Shown here piece after piece: positions 1 through 5,861 of a stretch of DNA of 5,861 nt (position 1 is its first letter; each line of letters starts with the position of its first letter). The position numbers and the translations under genes are program-made. Source of the DNA: Deltaproteobacteria bacterium (GTDB lineage: Bacteria > Myxococcota_A > UBA796 > UBA2385); the NCBI GenBank assembly GCA_016845285.1, contig JAERSX010000480.1, forward strand, positions 1-5,861, read 5' to 3'. The notes under the pieces were generated by a model. It was given only the letters and a program-made list of their open reading frames with translations. It did no database searches and had not been told where the DNA came from.

Positions 1-709
1 GCCCCCAGCCCTCGCTGCCGTCGCCGTGGGCCTCGGCGGAGACCAGCAGGCCGGCGTCTTCCGGGGAGTCGAAGAGCTGGGTGTTGCCACCCACCTTCCA
101 GCTCCGCGTCGCGGTCTCTGTGGTGCAGTCGACCTCCACCACCATGCCTCCCACGGAGACCCAGGCCTCCCGGTCCATGCGGTTCAGCGCCACGTAGAGC
201 ATGCCGTCTCGCTCCACGAGCTTGGTGGGCTCGGGTCCGTCCCCGTCGTCGTAGGCCGACAGGTCGACTGTGCCCGTCAGAATGCCGGTCTCCGGGTCGT
301 AGACGGCAAGGTGGTCGGTCTCGTACAGGCTCACGAAGAGCTTTCCGTCGCAGAGGTCCACGTCCTGGGGGTTGGTGCTGGCGTCGCCAGCCACCGAGAA
401 CTCGTGCAACGGCACGTCCCATCTCCCGGGCTCGTAGACGCGGATGTTGTCGTAGCCGCCGCGGTTGATCTGGAAGATCCAGTCACCGTCCTGGACCACC
501 AGCGGGTCTCCGGAGACGGCAGCCAGCTCGTCGGCGACGGACCAGTCGTCGAGAGCCACGGTCGCCAGGGCGCCCAGGCTGTAGTCCGATGCCACGGACG
601 CCACGATGGCCTGGGGACCCGCGGCCCCTGAGTCGCCACCGGGACCCGATCCGCCCGGTGGCGGGCAGCCCGTCAACAGGAGGGTGAGTGGCAGGGAATG
701 GGGGCGCAT
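1..709 (-). CDS. Beta-propeller-like lipoprotein downstream of BtuB-type receptor (3' part outside window)
   Basis: An open frame starts at ATG 709-707 and runs off the left edge, giving 236 visible residues. The N-terminus MRPHSLPLTLLLTGC is a lipoprotein signal with lipobox LTGC (Cys15). It is followed by a Gly/Pro-rich linker (16-33), so the mature protein should be lipid-anchored in the envelope. From about residue 70, strand-turn units of YncE-like style appear: DGDWIFQINRGGYDNIRVY (74-92), NPQDVDLCDGKLFVSLYE (113-130), LAVYDPETG (134-142), then a DLSAYDDGDGPEPTKL segment (149-164) and DGMLYVALNRMDR (168-180). This is typical of seven-bladed propeller lipoproteins (inference; a full propeller would need the missing part). 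A GGAG lies 5 nt before the start, and the gene follows the receptor stop by 13 nt, so the two are almost certainly cotranscribed under the cobalamin riboswitch. The best functional guess is a surface corrinoid-capture protein analogous to BtuG; another substrate-binding or structural role is possible. Confidence 0.8.
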   Translation of the reverse strand, partial: MRPHSLPLTLLLTGCPPPGGSGPGGDSGAAGPQAIVASVASDYSLGALATVALDDWSVADELAAVSGDPLVVQDGDWIFQINRGGYDNIRVYEPGRWDVPLHEFSVAGDASTNPQDVDLCDGKLFVSLYETDHLAVYDPETGILTGTVDLSAYDDGDGPEPTKLVERDGMLYVALNRMDREAWVSVGGMVVEVDCTTETATRSWKVGGNTQLFDSPEDAGLLVSAEAHGDGSEGWG

Positions 710-714
710 GGGGT

Positions 715-718
715 CTCC
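715..718 (-). promoter_or_regulatory. Ribosome binding site of the propeller lipoprotein
   Basis: On the minus strand GGAG precedes the ATG at 709 by a 5-nt spacer (ACCCC). It lies in the 13-nt gap after the receptor TGA (725-723). It fixes the ATG at 709 as the start and argues for independent initiation within a polycistronic message. Confidence 0.7.
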
Positions 719-722
719 GGTC

Positions 723-2840
723 TCAGCCGGTCCAGCGGACGGTGAGCAGCCAGGTGCGTCCTGGCAAGGGATAGCCGACGAAGTCGGAACTCGCCTGGAT
801 CACGCGGGCCTCGTCGTCCGGGTCGAGGGGGTTCTGAGGCACCACCTCGGTGGTGTTGTCGGTGAGGTTGAGGGCGCTCAGCTCGATGCTGGGCCAACGG
901 GGATTTGCCTGCAGCCGGACGAAGGCGCTGTGCAGGGCTCGTGGGGGAGAGCGGTAGAAGTTGGGGGCGTCCCAGTAGTTGCCGTCCACCCACGTGAAGC
1001 TGTGGCCGACACGTACCAGCTCGCCATGGTGGACGGAGCTCTCCAGGCCCAGCTCGACGGTGGGAATGCGGGGCAGCTGCTTGCCCTCGACATCGTCGCG
1101 GGGTGTCAGGTTGCGCGAGATGGTCCACGACAGGGTTCCCCGCAGGTCCAGACGCTCGGCGAGCTCCAGCTCGGCGCTGCTCTCCAGTCCCTGCACCCAG
1201 GTCAGCCCGAGGTTGACGGGCACACTCGTGCGTTGGCCATTTTGCACCAAGGCGATGAGGTCTTCTGTGCGGCGCCAGAAGTGCGCCACGTCGAGCTGGC
1301 CTCGGAGCCAGGCCAGCTCGGGAAACGCATAGAGGGCGCCCACGTCCCAGGCCACGCCCCGCTCGGGCCTCAGCTCGGGGTTGCCGGCCACCGCCCCTCG
1401 ATCGCCGAAGAGCTCGGTGAAGTCTGGCGGCCTCAGGAAGCGGCCCACGTTGGCCTTGAGTGTGAGGGCGGGCCAGGGCCGCAGCATTGTGCTGAGACGG
1501 GGCGTGAACGCCACCTCCGTGTCTTCGGATGCGGGAGTCACGGGCAGATCGGTCAGTGGGATCTCCCCGAAGGCCCGGTTGTCGATGCCTGTGAGCTGCA
1601 GTACCGGAGAGACGGAGAGACGGTCGGACCAGGTGCGCACCTCGGCGCTTGCCGCCACCGAGCCGGACAGGCGGCGGTTCGGGTCGCTCTCTGTGTCGGA
1701 GTAGAGGTCGACGACGCTGTGGGCGTCGCGTCGCACGTTCAGGGTCAGCCCGCCCAGCGACCACGGCCACAGGGGCAGCGCTGCGTGCGAGGTGGCACCC
1801 AAGGTCGAGAAGCGGGCCCGCTGCCACTCACTGCCGACGCCGATCTCTCCGGCGCGATCGTCGAAGGTCTCGACTCGCTGCAGCCACCAGCTGCGGGTGT
1901 CGAGACGCCCTCCGCCGAGACGTTGGTCGAGTCGTGCGACTGCCAGGTTTCGTGTGGTGTCGAGGCGAGCGGCGGCGGCGGGGCTGAGGGAGCTGCCGGC
2001 CAGGCCCTCCTGGCGGGCCAGCACGGCGTCCAGCAGGGTGAGCTGCCACCGGTCGTCGCCCCAGCGCAGGCGGCCGTGCACCGTGAGTTGTTGCTTGTCG
2101 TTGTTGCCTCGGTCCCGGAAGCGATCGTCGAGGCGCTGATAGGTGGTGCCGTTGTCGTCGAAGTAGCGGTAGTCGCCCTCGGTGGTGAAGGCCTCGGCGA
2201 TGGCGAGGCCGTCGATGGGTCGACCCGCGAGGGTGCGGGAGTGGCCACCGCTGAGGTCGAGACGGCCGGTGCGGTGGCTCCCGCCTGTGAGGCGTACGTC
2301 GGGGGGCGGGGTGTCGTCGGGGCTCACGAGGTTGACCACACCACCGATGGGGGCGGCAGCCAGCGCGGCGGGTGCACCGCTTCGCCAGACCTCCAGCCGT
2401 CCGAAGGCGTGCAGGGGTAGCTCGGACAGGTTCACGACGTCGGCGCCGTCGGGGTTCAGCGGCACACCGTCCAGGAAGATCTGCACCTGCCGGAGCGACG
2501 AGCCGCGGATGCTCACCGCCGAGAAGTCACCGAGTCCGCCGAGCTGGACCACGGTGGTGCCAGCCACACGCTCCAGCACGCTCCCCACGTCGTCGCCGCT
2601 CGCCAGTCGGTTGTCGATGGGCACGACGGTGACGCTCGCCCCCGTGGTGCGGGGGTCGGGCCCGGTCGTGGCCTCGCCCTCGACCACGATCTCTTCGACT
2701 GCGGAGGCGTCCTCCTCGTCCCCATCCCTGTCCCCATCCCTGTCCCCATCCCCGTCTTCGGCGCCGCGGGCGATGCCGCTGGAGCAGCACAGCAGTGCGC
2801 CCATCACGAGGTGAGTGAAGCTGGCGATTCGAGGGTTCAG
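723..2840 (-). CDS. btuB: TonB-dependent outer-membrane receptor, BtuB-type (probable cobalamin transporter)
   Basis: This is a TonB-energised outer-membrane transporter; the upstream cobalamin riboswitch points to vitamin B12 or a related corrinoid as substrate. Numbering is from a CTG start at 2840 (705 aa). Residues 2-27 form a signal peptide (n-region NPRIASFTH, hydrophobic VMGALLCC, end RGA). An acidic DGDGDRDGDRDGD stretch follows (29-41), then a TonB-box-like EEIVVEGEA (49-57). The plug domain spans about 69-173: SVLERVAGTTV, AVSIRGSSLRQVQIFLDGVPLN, and the canonical plug end GGVVNLVS. The rest is an amphipathic beta-barrel with the family-typical segment FLRPPDFTELFGDRGAVAGN and C-terminal strand WLLTVRWTG. 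Length is somewhat above E. coli BtuB (614 aa). Start choice: GTG 2807 or ATG 2804 would give 694 or 693 aa, but neither has a Shine-Dalgarno and both delete the n-region. CTG 2840 has GGAG 6 nt upstream and completes the signal peptide. Receptor class is near certain, substrate is inferred from the riboswitch, and the CTG start is probable only. Confidence 0.93.
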   Translation of the reverse strand: MNPRIASFTHLVMGALLCCSSGIARGAEDGDGDRDGDRDGDEEDASAVEEIVVEGEATTGPDPRTTGASVTVVPIDNRLASGDDVGSVLERVAGTTVVQLGGLGDFSAVSIRGSSLRQVQIFLDGVPLNPDGADVVNLSELPLHAFGRLEVWRSGAPAALAAAPIGGVVNLVSPDDTPPPDVRLTGGSHRTGRLDLSGGHSRTLAGRPIDGLAIAEAFTTEGDYRYFDDNGTTYQRLDDRFRDRGNNDKQQLTVHGRLRWGDDRWQLTLLDAVLARQEGLAGSSLSPAAAARLDTTRNLAVARLDQRLGGGRLDTRSWWLQRVETFDDRAGEIGVGSEWQRARFSTLGATSHAALPLWPWSLGGLTLNVRRDAHSVVDLYSDTESDPNRRLSGSVAASAEVRTWSDRLSVSPVLQLTGIDNRAFGEIPLTDLPVTPASEDTEVAFTPRLSTMLRPWPALTLKANVGRFLRPPDFTELFGDRGAVAGNPELRPERGVAWDVGALYAFPELAWLRGQLDVAHFWRRTEDLIALVQNGQRTSVPVNLGLTWVQGLESSAELELAERLDLRGTLSWTISRNLTPRDDVEGKQLPRIPTVELGLESSVHHGELVRVGHSFTWVDGNYWDAPNFYRSPPRALHSAFVRLQANPRWPSIELSALNLTDNTTEVVPQNPLDPDDEARVIQASSDFVGYPLPGRTWLLTVRWTG
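2718..2753 (-). repeat. 12-bp tandem repeat (three copies) inside the receptor gene
   Basis: Three consecutive 12-bp copies occupy 2718-2729, 2730-2741 and 2742-2753. On the plus strand the unit is GTCCCCATCCCT, and the last copy differs in its final base. On the coding strand they encode the DGD-R-DGD-R-DGD acidic stretch between the signal peptide and the TonB box. The unit is a multiple of three, so copy-number change would keep the frame. Confidence 0.85.
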
Positions 2841-2846
2841 GGTTGT

Positions 2847-2850
2847 CTCC
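2847..2850 (-). promoter_or_regulatory. Shine-Dalgarno that supports a CTG start for the receptor
   Basis: The minus strand reads GGCGGAG with the core GGAG at 2850-2847, then the 6-nt spacer ACAACC, then CTG at 2840-2838. No comparable purine tract precedes the in-frame GTG at 2807 or ATG at 2804; the bases just before them are CACCTC, the complement of a Shine-Dalgarno. The site partly lies in the 3' arm of the hairpin at 2849-2879. Confidence 0.6.
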
Positions 2851-2879
2851 GCCGGGCATGTGGACGTGTCGACCGGCGG
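2849..2879 (-). promoter_or_regulatory. GC hairpin of the riboswitch expression platform, masking the Shine-Dalgarno
   Basis: Minus-strand CCGCCGG (2879-2873) pairs with CCGGCGG (2855-2849), seven G-C pairs around a 17-nt loop. The 3' arm overlaps the GGCGGAG ribosome binding sequence. No run of U follows, so this fits translational control better than an intrinsic terminator. In cobalamin riboswitches such a hairpin (P13) is stabilised by a loop-loop contact with L5. Here CGTC in the hairpin loop (2866-2863) can pair with GACG in the aptamer (3020-3017), a short contact that is only suggestive. Confidence 0.6.
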
Positions 2880-2924
2880 CGGACGACCCGCTCTTCATCC
2901 CCGAAGAACATGGGTTCGATCCGT

Positions 2925-3079
2925 CACAGGTCGGTCTCCTGGCTCCTGGTCGGATCCCGCCTCGGCCGTGCCGATCAGGCACGTGGGTGGGTCGCCAGTC
3001 ACAGTGGCGGGGGCCGCGTCGGGCTTGCACCGACTTCCCGTGTCGTCGCCTTGAGAGAGAGCCCTCGGCGACACCTGTG
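2925..3079 (-). ncRNA. Cobalamin (AdoCbl/B12) riboswitch aptamer
   Basis: The minus strand carries the diagnostic cobalamin-aptamer elements in order. The closing stem P1 is CACAGGT (3079-3073) with ACCTGTG (2931-2925), seven pairs. A P2-like hairpin is GTCGCC (3072-3067) with GGCGAC (3050-3045). The core is GGGAAGTCGGTGCAAGCC (3039-3022), matching the conserved GGGAA...GGTG.AA..CC pattern. GCCACTGT follows (3008-3001), then a CGTGCC/GGCACG hairpin, and the B12 box AGCCAGGAGACCGACC (2944-2929). The element sits between a promoter and the receptor gene, so it controls the BtuB-type receptor and the lipoprotein behind it. Binding of cobalamin is expected to reduce expression. Which corrinoid form is preferred cannot be told from the sequence. 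Confidence 0.95.
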
Positions 3080-3107
3080 CGGGTTTGATCCCAAAGTACG
3101 AGCCCTC

Positions 3108-3136
3108 GGGGTAGCGGTGCCGACAGGGGGTGTCAA
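3108..3136 (-). promoter_or_regulatory. Probable housekeeping-sigma promoter of the riboswitch-receptor operon
   Basis: On the minus strand a perfect TTGACA -35 hexamer (3136-3131) is followed after exactly 17 nt by TACCCC (3113-3108), a weak, GC-shifted -10. The predicted transcript start near 3101 is about 20 nt before the riboswitch P1 stem, which is the expected geometry. A second possible -10, TACTTT (3098-3093), lacks a matching -35. Confidence 0.5.
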
Positions 3137-3207
3137 GGCGTGGTTTGGCGTTTCCCCCTTCCCCTCGGGCCGGTCTCGGGCCAAACTACGGGTTGGAGTA
3201 TGCCCCG
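3137..3207 (+). other. Short leader of the plus-strand repeat lipoprotein gene
   Basis: This stretch lies between the minus-strand -35 hexamer and the plus-strand start codon. Apart from the ribosome binding site at 3195-3198 I see nothing convincing: no paired -35/-10 hexamers for the plus-strand gene, no inverted repeat and no small gene. The upstream ATG at 3200 opens a frame of only three codons (ATG CCC CGA TGA), whose stop overlaps the real start. Confidence 0.4.
3195..3198 (+). promoter_or_regulatory. Ribosome binding site of the repeat lipoprotein
   Basis: GGAG lies 9 nt before ATG 3208. The spacing is slightly long but acceptable, and the resulting N-terminus is a clean lipoprotein signal, which supports this start. 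Confidence 0.6.
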
Positions 3208-5861
3208 ATGAGCGTAAGTCGTGCCGTTGCCCTGCTGGCCTTGATGGGGGGTTGCTACCCAGAGGTGGAGCTCACTCCGCCCGGGGGACTGGGCTCTGCG
3301 GACGACACGGCCGGTGGCGACGAGGGTGGCGAGGGCACCGGTGACGATGGCGATGTGTTGGTGGGTGAGCTGTTGGTCTCGCCCGGCGAGATCGACTGGG
3401 GGCTGGTCTTCACCGGCTCGGTACAGAGTGAGGAGATCACCATCGAGAACGTGGGCGATGGCCCGACCGAGGTGGAGCTGAGCATGGGGCAGGGGGGTGA
3501 TCTGCACTTCACCCTCGAGCCAGCGACCGCTGGCCTGGCGCCAGGGGAGCAGTCGTCCCATACGCTGACCTTTGCTCCGGAGAGCTACGACCCGGCGCTC
3601 TCTACCGAGGTGGTGGTCGAAGACGTGGTCTTCGAGCAGACGGCTGTGATCTCGGTCTCCGCGGTGATCCAGGTGGACAACGACGGCGACGGCGTGGGCA
3701 GCGAAGCCACCGGTGGTGAAGACTGTGACGACACCGACGCCAGTGCCTACCCAGGGGCCGAGGAGATCTGGTACGACGGAGCGGATCAAGACTGCGCCGG
3801 CGACGACGACTACGACCAGGACGGCGATGGCTACGCAGCGCCCGAAGGGGACGGTGACGACTGCGACGACACCGACGCCGACGTGTACCCAGGCGCTGAA
3901 GACGTCTGGTACGACGGTGTCGACAGCGACTGTGACGACGCCAGCGACTACGACGCGGACGGTGACGGCTACGTGGTCGAGGCCTACGGCGGTGGAGACT
4001 GCGACGACCTCGACGCCGACGTGAGCCCGGACGCCGAGGAGGTCTGGTACGACGGCGTGGACCAGGACTGCGACGACGCCAGCGACTACGACGCGGACGG
4101 GGACACCTACGACTCCGAGTCCTACGGCGGTGACGACTGTGACGACCTCGACGCCGCGGTCAATCCGGGTGCCACCGAGGTCTGGTACGACGGGGACGAC
4201 GCCGACTGCGCAGGTGATGACGACTACGATGCTGACGGCGACGGAGGGCAGTCGGATGCCTACGGCGGCAGCGACTGTGACGACGGTGACGCCAACGTGT
4301 ACACGGGGGCGACCGACACCTGGTACGACGGTGTCGACAGCGACTGTGACGGCGCCAGTGACTACGACGCTGATGGAGACGGCCACGACTCCGAGTCCTA
4401 CGGTGGCGGAGACTGTGACGACGGGGACAAGAGCATCAGCCCTGATGCCACCGAGGTCTGGTACGACGGAGTCGACGGCGACTGCGACGACGCCAGCGAC
4501 TACGACGCCGACGGCGACACCTACGACTCCGATGTCCACAGTGGTGACGACTGTGACGACGGCGATTTCTCGGTGAACCCAGCGGCGACAGAGATCTGGT
4601 ACGACGGTACCGACCAGGACTGTGACGGCGCCAGTGACTACGATGCCGATGGGGACGGCTACGACTCCGAGGACCACGGCGGCGCCGACTGCGACGACAA
4701 CGACGACGATGTGGGCGAGCCCACCGACGAGACCCTCAACTCGTCCGACGACGACTGTGACGGTACCATCGACAACCTGGCGGTCTCAGATGCCGCGACT
4801 GGTGTGCTCTATGGCTACGAGACCGAGCACGAGCTCGGTCATCGGGGCAGCATGGGCATGGTTGGCGATGTGGACGACGACGGCGCCGTAGATCTCGTCA
4901 TCGCCACTCGGGCCATCGACGAGGGCTACGCCTGGGTGGTGGACGGCACGACGGCCATGAGAGCCTCGGGTGGCATCGACGCCTCGTACTCGGCCATGGT
5001 CGAGGGCGATCACTCGGCCCGAGCCCTCGGCTATGTGCTCAGTCCCTCGGCCGATGAGGACGGCGATGGTGTGGTGGAGCTGCTCGTGGGCGGTAGCTCC
5101 ACTCACTGGTACTACACCAGCTACGGGCGCTCCTTCCTGTACAGCGGCGGCACCAGCATCTCGGGCACCCTCGACATCGACCAGTACGACGCGGCCTTCA
5201 CCGGCGACAGCTCCAGCGACAACATGCGCCTGGCGGGTCTCGCCGACGTCGACGGCGATGGGTTCGCCGAGGTTGTGGCGTCGAGCCGCTACGACAGCAG
5301 CTGGGACTCGTCCGACTGGCGTCCGTACCACGGCAACGTCGCCGTCTTCGGGGGTGGCAGCCTGACCTCCGCCTCGGACCCCCGCTACGATCCCGCCCTC
5401 TCCGACCACGCCTTCGAGGGCACCAGCGGCTACGACTACCTGGGCAATTCGCTCATGTTGGCCGACCTCGACGACGACGGGTACGCCGACATCATCGCCG
5501 GTGCACCGGGTGACGACGACGGCGCCACCGATGCCGGTGCGGTGTACATCTTCACCGGCAACAGCTCCTTGAACTGGAAGACCGATGCCGACGCGGCCGG
5601 GGCCATCAAGATCACCGGCGATACGGCCAGTGATGGGCTGGGCTCCGACACCATCCCGTCGGCCGGTGATGTCGATGGAGACGGCAAGCTCGATCTGCTC
5701 ATCGCCGTGGAAGACGTGGGCGAGGCCTGGTTGTTCCTGACGGCGGGTGCGCTGGGATCGAGCCCCTCGGCGTCGAGCGCCGATCATGTGTGGTCGGGCA
5801 CGGCCGGTGACTTTGCCTCGGCGGCGTGCATCGACTCCGACCTCGATGGCGATGGAGCCGA
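3208..5861 (+). CDS. Large surface lipoprotein: HYDIN-like domain, eight MopE-type repeats, FG-GAP propeller (3' end outside window)
   Basis: An open frame starts at ATG 3208 and leaves the window with 884 complete codons and no stop. MSVSRAVALLALMGGC is a lipoprotein signal (Cys16; Met at -3 is slightly atypical), followed by a Gly/Asp/Glu/Thr linker (17-50). Residues about 54-155 resemble a HYDIN/choice-of-anchor-D Ig-like domain (VSPGEIDWGLVFTG, ITIENVGDGP, LAPGEQSSHTLTFAP). Residues 157-523 are eight repeats with a DxDGDG loop, a DCDDxD motif, a PGAxE-like segment and WYDGxDxDC, related to the MopE metal-binding repeat family. From about residue 540 come FG-GAP/integrin-alpha blades with calcium loops: DVDDDG (554), DEDGDG (616), DVDGDG (680), DLDDDG (753), DVDGDG (821) and a last DLDGDG at the window end. 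The likely role is an envelope-anchored, calcium- or metal-stabilised adhesive or structural protein; no enzyme motif is visible. It is divergent from the B12 operon, with no shared function evident. Confidence 0.92.
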   Translation, partial: MSVSRAVALLALMGGCYPEVELTPPGGLGSADDTAGGDEGGEGTGDDGDVLVGELLVSPGEIDWGLVFTGSVQSEEITIENVGDGPTEVELSMGQGGDLHFTLEPATAGLAPGEQSSHTLTFAPESYDPALSTEVVVEDVVFEQTAVISVSAVIQVDNDGDGVGSEATGGEDCDDTDASAYPGAEEIWYDGADQDCAGDDDYDQDGDGYAAPEGDGDDCDDTDADVYPGAEDVWYDGVDSDCDDASDYDADGDGYVVEAYGGGDCDDLDADVSPDAEEVWYDGVDQDCDDASDYDADGDTYDSESYGGDDCDDLDAAVNPGATEVWYDGDDADCAGDDDYDADGDGGQSDAYGGSDCDDGDANVYTGATDTWYDGVDSDCDGASDYDADGDGHDSESYGGGDCDDGDKSISPDATEVWYDGVDGDCDDASDYDADGDTYDSDVHSGDDCDDGDFSVNPAATEIWYDGTDQDCDGASDYDADGDGYDSEDHGGADCDDNDDDVGEPTDETLNSSDDDCDGTIDNLAVSDAATGVLYGYETEHELGHRGSMGMVGDVDDDGAVDLVIATRAIDEGYAWVVDGTTAMRASGGIDASYSAMVEGDHSARALGYVLSPSADEDGDGVVELLVGGSSTHWYYTSYGRSFLYSGGTSISGTLDIDQYDAAFTGDSSSDNMRLAGLADVDGDGFAEVVASSRYDSSWDSSDWRPYHGNVAVFGGGSLTSASDPRYDPALSDHAFEGTSGYDYLGNSLMLADLDDDGYADIIAGAPGDDDGATDAGAVYIFTGNSSLNWKTDADAAGAIKITGDTASDGLGSDTIPSAGDVDGDGKLDLLIAVEDVGEAWLFLTAGALGSSPSASSADHVWSGTAGDFASAACIDSDLDGDGA
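3676..4776 (+). repeat. Eight in-frame 138-bp (46-residue) MopE-type repeats
   Basis: Unit starts (first Asp of DxDGD) are 3676, 3814, 3952, 4090, 4228, 4366, 4504 and 4642, each exactly 138 bp apart with no insertion or deletion. Each unit has a DxDGDG-type calcium loop (positions 1-6), Cys17 in DCDD, a Pro/Gly/Ala turn near 26-28, WYDG at 32-35 and Cys40 in DxDC. The first unit diverges in its loop (DNDGDGV). The last is a degenerate cap: it lacks WYDG, has ETLNSSDDDC instead, and its second Cys is one residue early. Codons vary between units although the protein is conserved, so the array is old and under protein-level selection rather than a recent expansion. Confidence 0.93.

Noticed and set aside
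26..631. A 201-codon plus-strand open frame opposite the propeller lipoprotein.
   Set aside because: The minus-strand frame has a lipobox, a Shine-Dalgarno and propeller-like units; the plus-strand frame is an antisense shadow.
606..2420. A 604-codon open frame on the plus strand opposite the receptor.
   Set aside because: GC-rich shadow of the TonB receptor gene. Its composition is not protein-like in domain terms, whereas the minus strand encodes clear plug and barrel motifs.
2849..2879. Intrinsic terminator interpretation of the hairpin after the aptamer.
   Set aside because: The arm is followed by AGACAACCCTGAACCC on the minus strand, with no U-tract; overlap with the Shine-Dalgarno fits translational control better.
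3133..4677. A 514-codon open frame on the minus strand, rich in Val/Ala, over the repeat region.
   Set aside because: It is the antisense of the GAC-rich repeat gene: GAC reads as GTC on the other strand, so stops are rare. The Val-rich product has no domain logic, and the plus-strand frame has a lipobox, repeats and FG-GAP blades.
3808..4776. CRISPR-like array suggested by equal 138-bp periodicity.
   Set aside because: The whole period is coding and conserved at protein level, with synonymous variation between units; there are no short identical repeats separated by unique spacers.
4786..5787. A 333-codon minus-strand open frame opposite the FG-GAP region.
   Set aside because: Antisense shadow of the Asp/Gly-rich propeller blades on the plus strand; no independent start signal or recognisable domain.

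Overview
The window is GC-rich (roughly two thirds G+C by eye), uses GAC, GTC and CTC codons heavily, and encodes three cell-envelope proteins. The style suggests a Myxococcota/Deltaproteobacteria-type Gram-negative: short lipoprotein signals followed by Gly/Asp/Thr-rich linkers, MopE-type Asp/Cys repeats, a HYDIN-like Ig domain, FG-GAP propeller blades and a TonB-dependent receptor. This taxonomic reading is an inference from protein style; there is no marker gene here.

Layout. The left half (1-3136) is a minus-strand transcription unit. Read in its own direction it has a TTGACA-type promoter (3136-3108), a cobalamin riboswitch aptamer (3079-2925), a GC hairpin that contains the Shine-Dalgarno sequence of the next gene (2879-2847), a TonB-dependent outer-membrane receptor of BtuB type (2840-723), and, 13 nt after its stop codon, a lipoprotein with beta-propeller character (709 to beyond the left edge). 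The right half (3208 to beyond the right edge) is a divergent plus-strand gene for a large lipoprotein. In order it has a lipobox, an acidic linker, a HYDIN/choice-of-anchor-D-like domain, eight 46-residue MopE-type repeats in exact 138-bp register, and an FG-GAP/integrin-alpha-type propeller that is cut off by the window end.

How the parts work together. The riboswitch indicates that the receptor takes up vitamin B12 or another corrinoid across the outer membrane and that its synthesis falls when cobalamin is plentiful. The lipoprotein encoded directly behind it resembles in arrangement the BtuB-BtuG pairs of Bacteroidota, where a surface propeller lipoprotein captures B12 and passes it to BtuB. 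Here it is a candidate functional analogue, not a proven homologue. The divergent repeat protein is probably a calcium- or metal-binding surface lipoprotein with no evident link to B12.

The gap between the divergent genes (2841-3207) is fully used on its left side by the riboswitch, hairpin and promoter. From 3137 to 3207 I see only the ribosome binding site of the plus-strand gene. No tRNA, rRNA, CRISPR array, insertion sequence or convincing intrinsic terminator was found.
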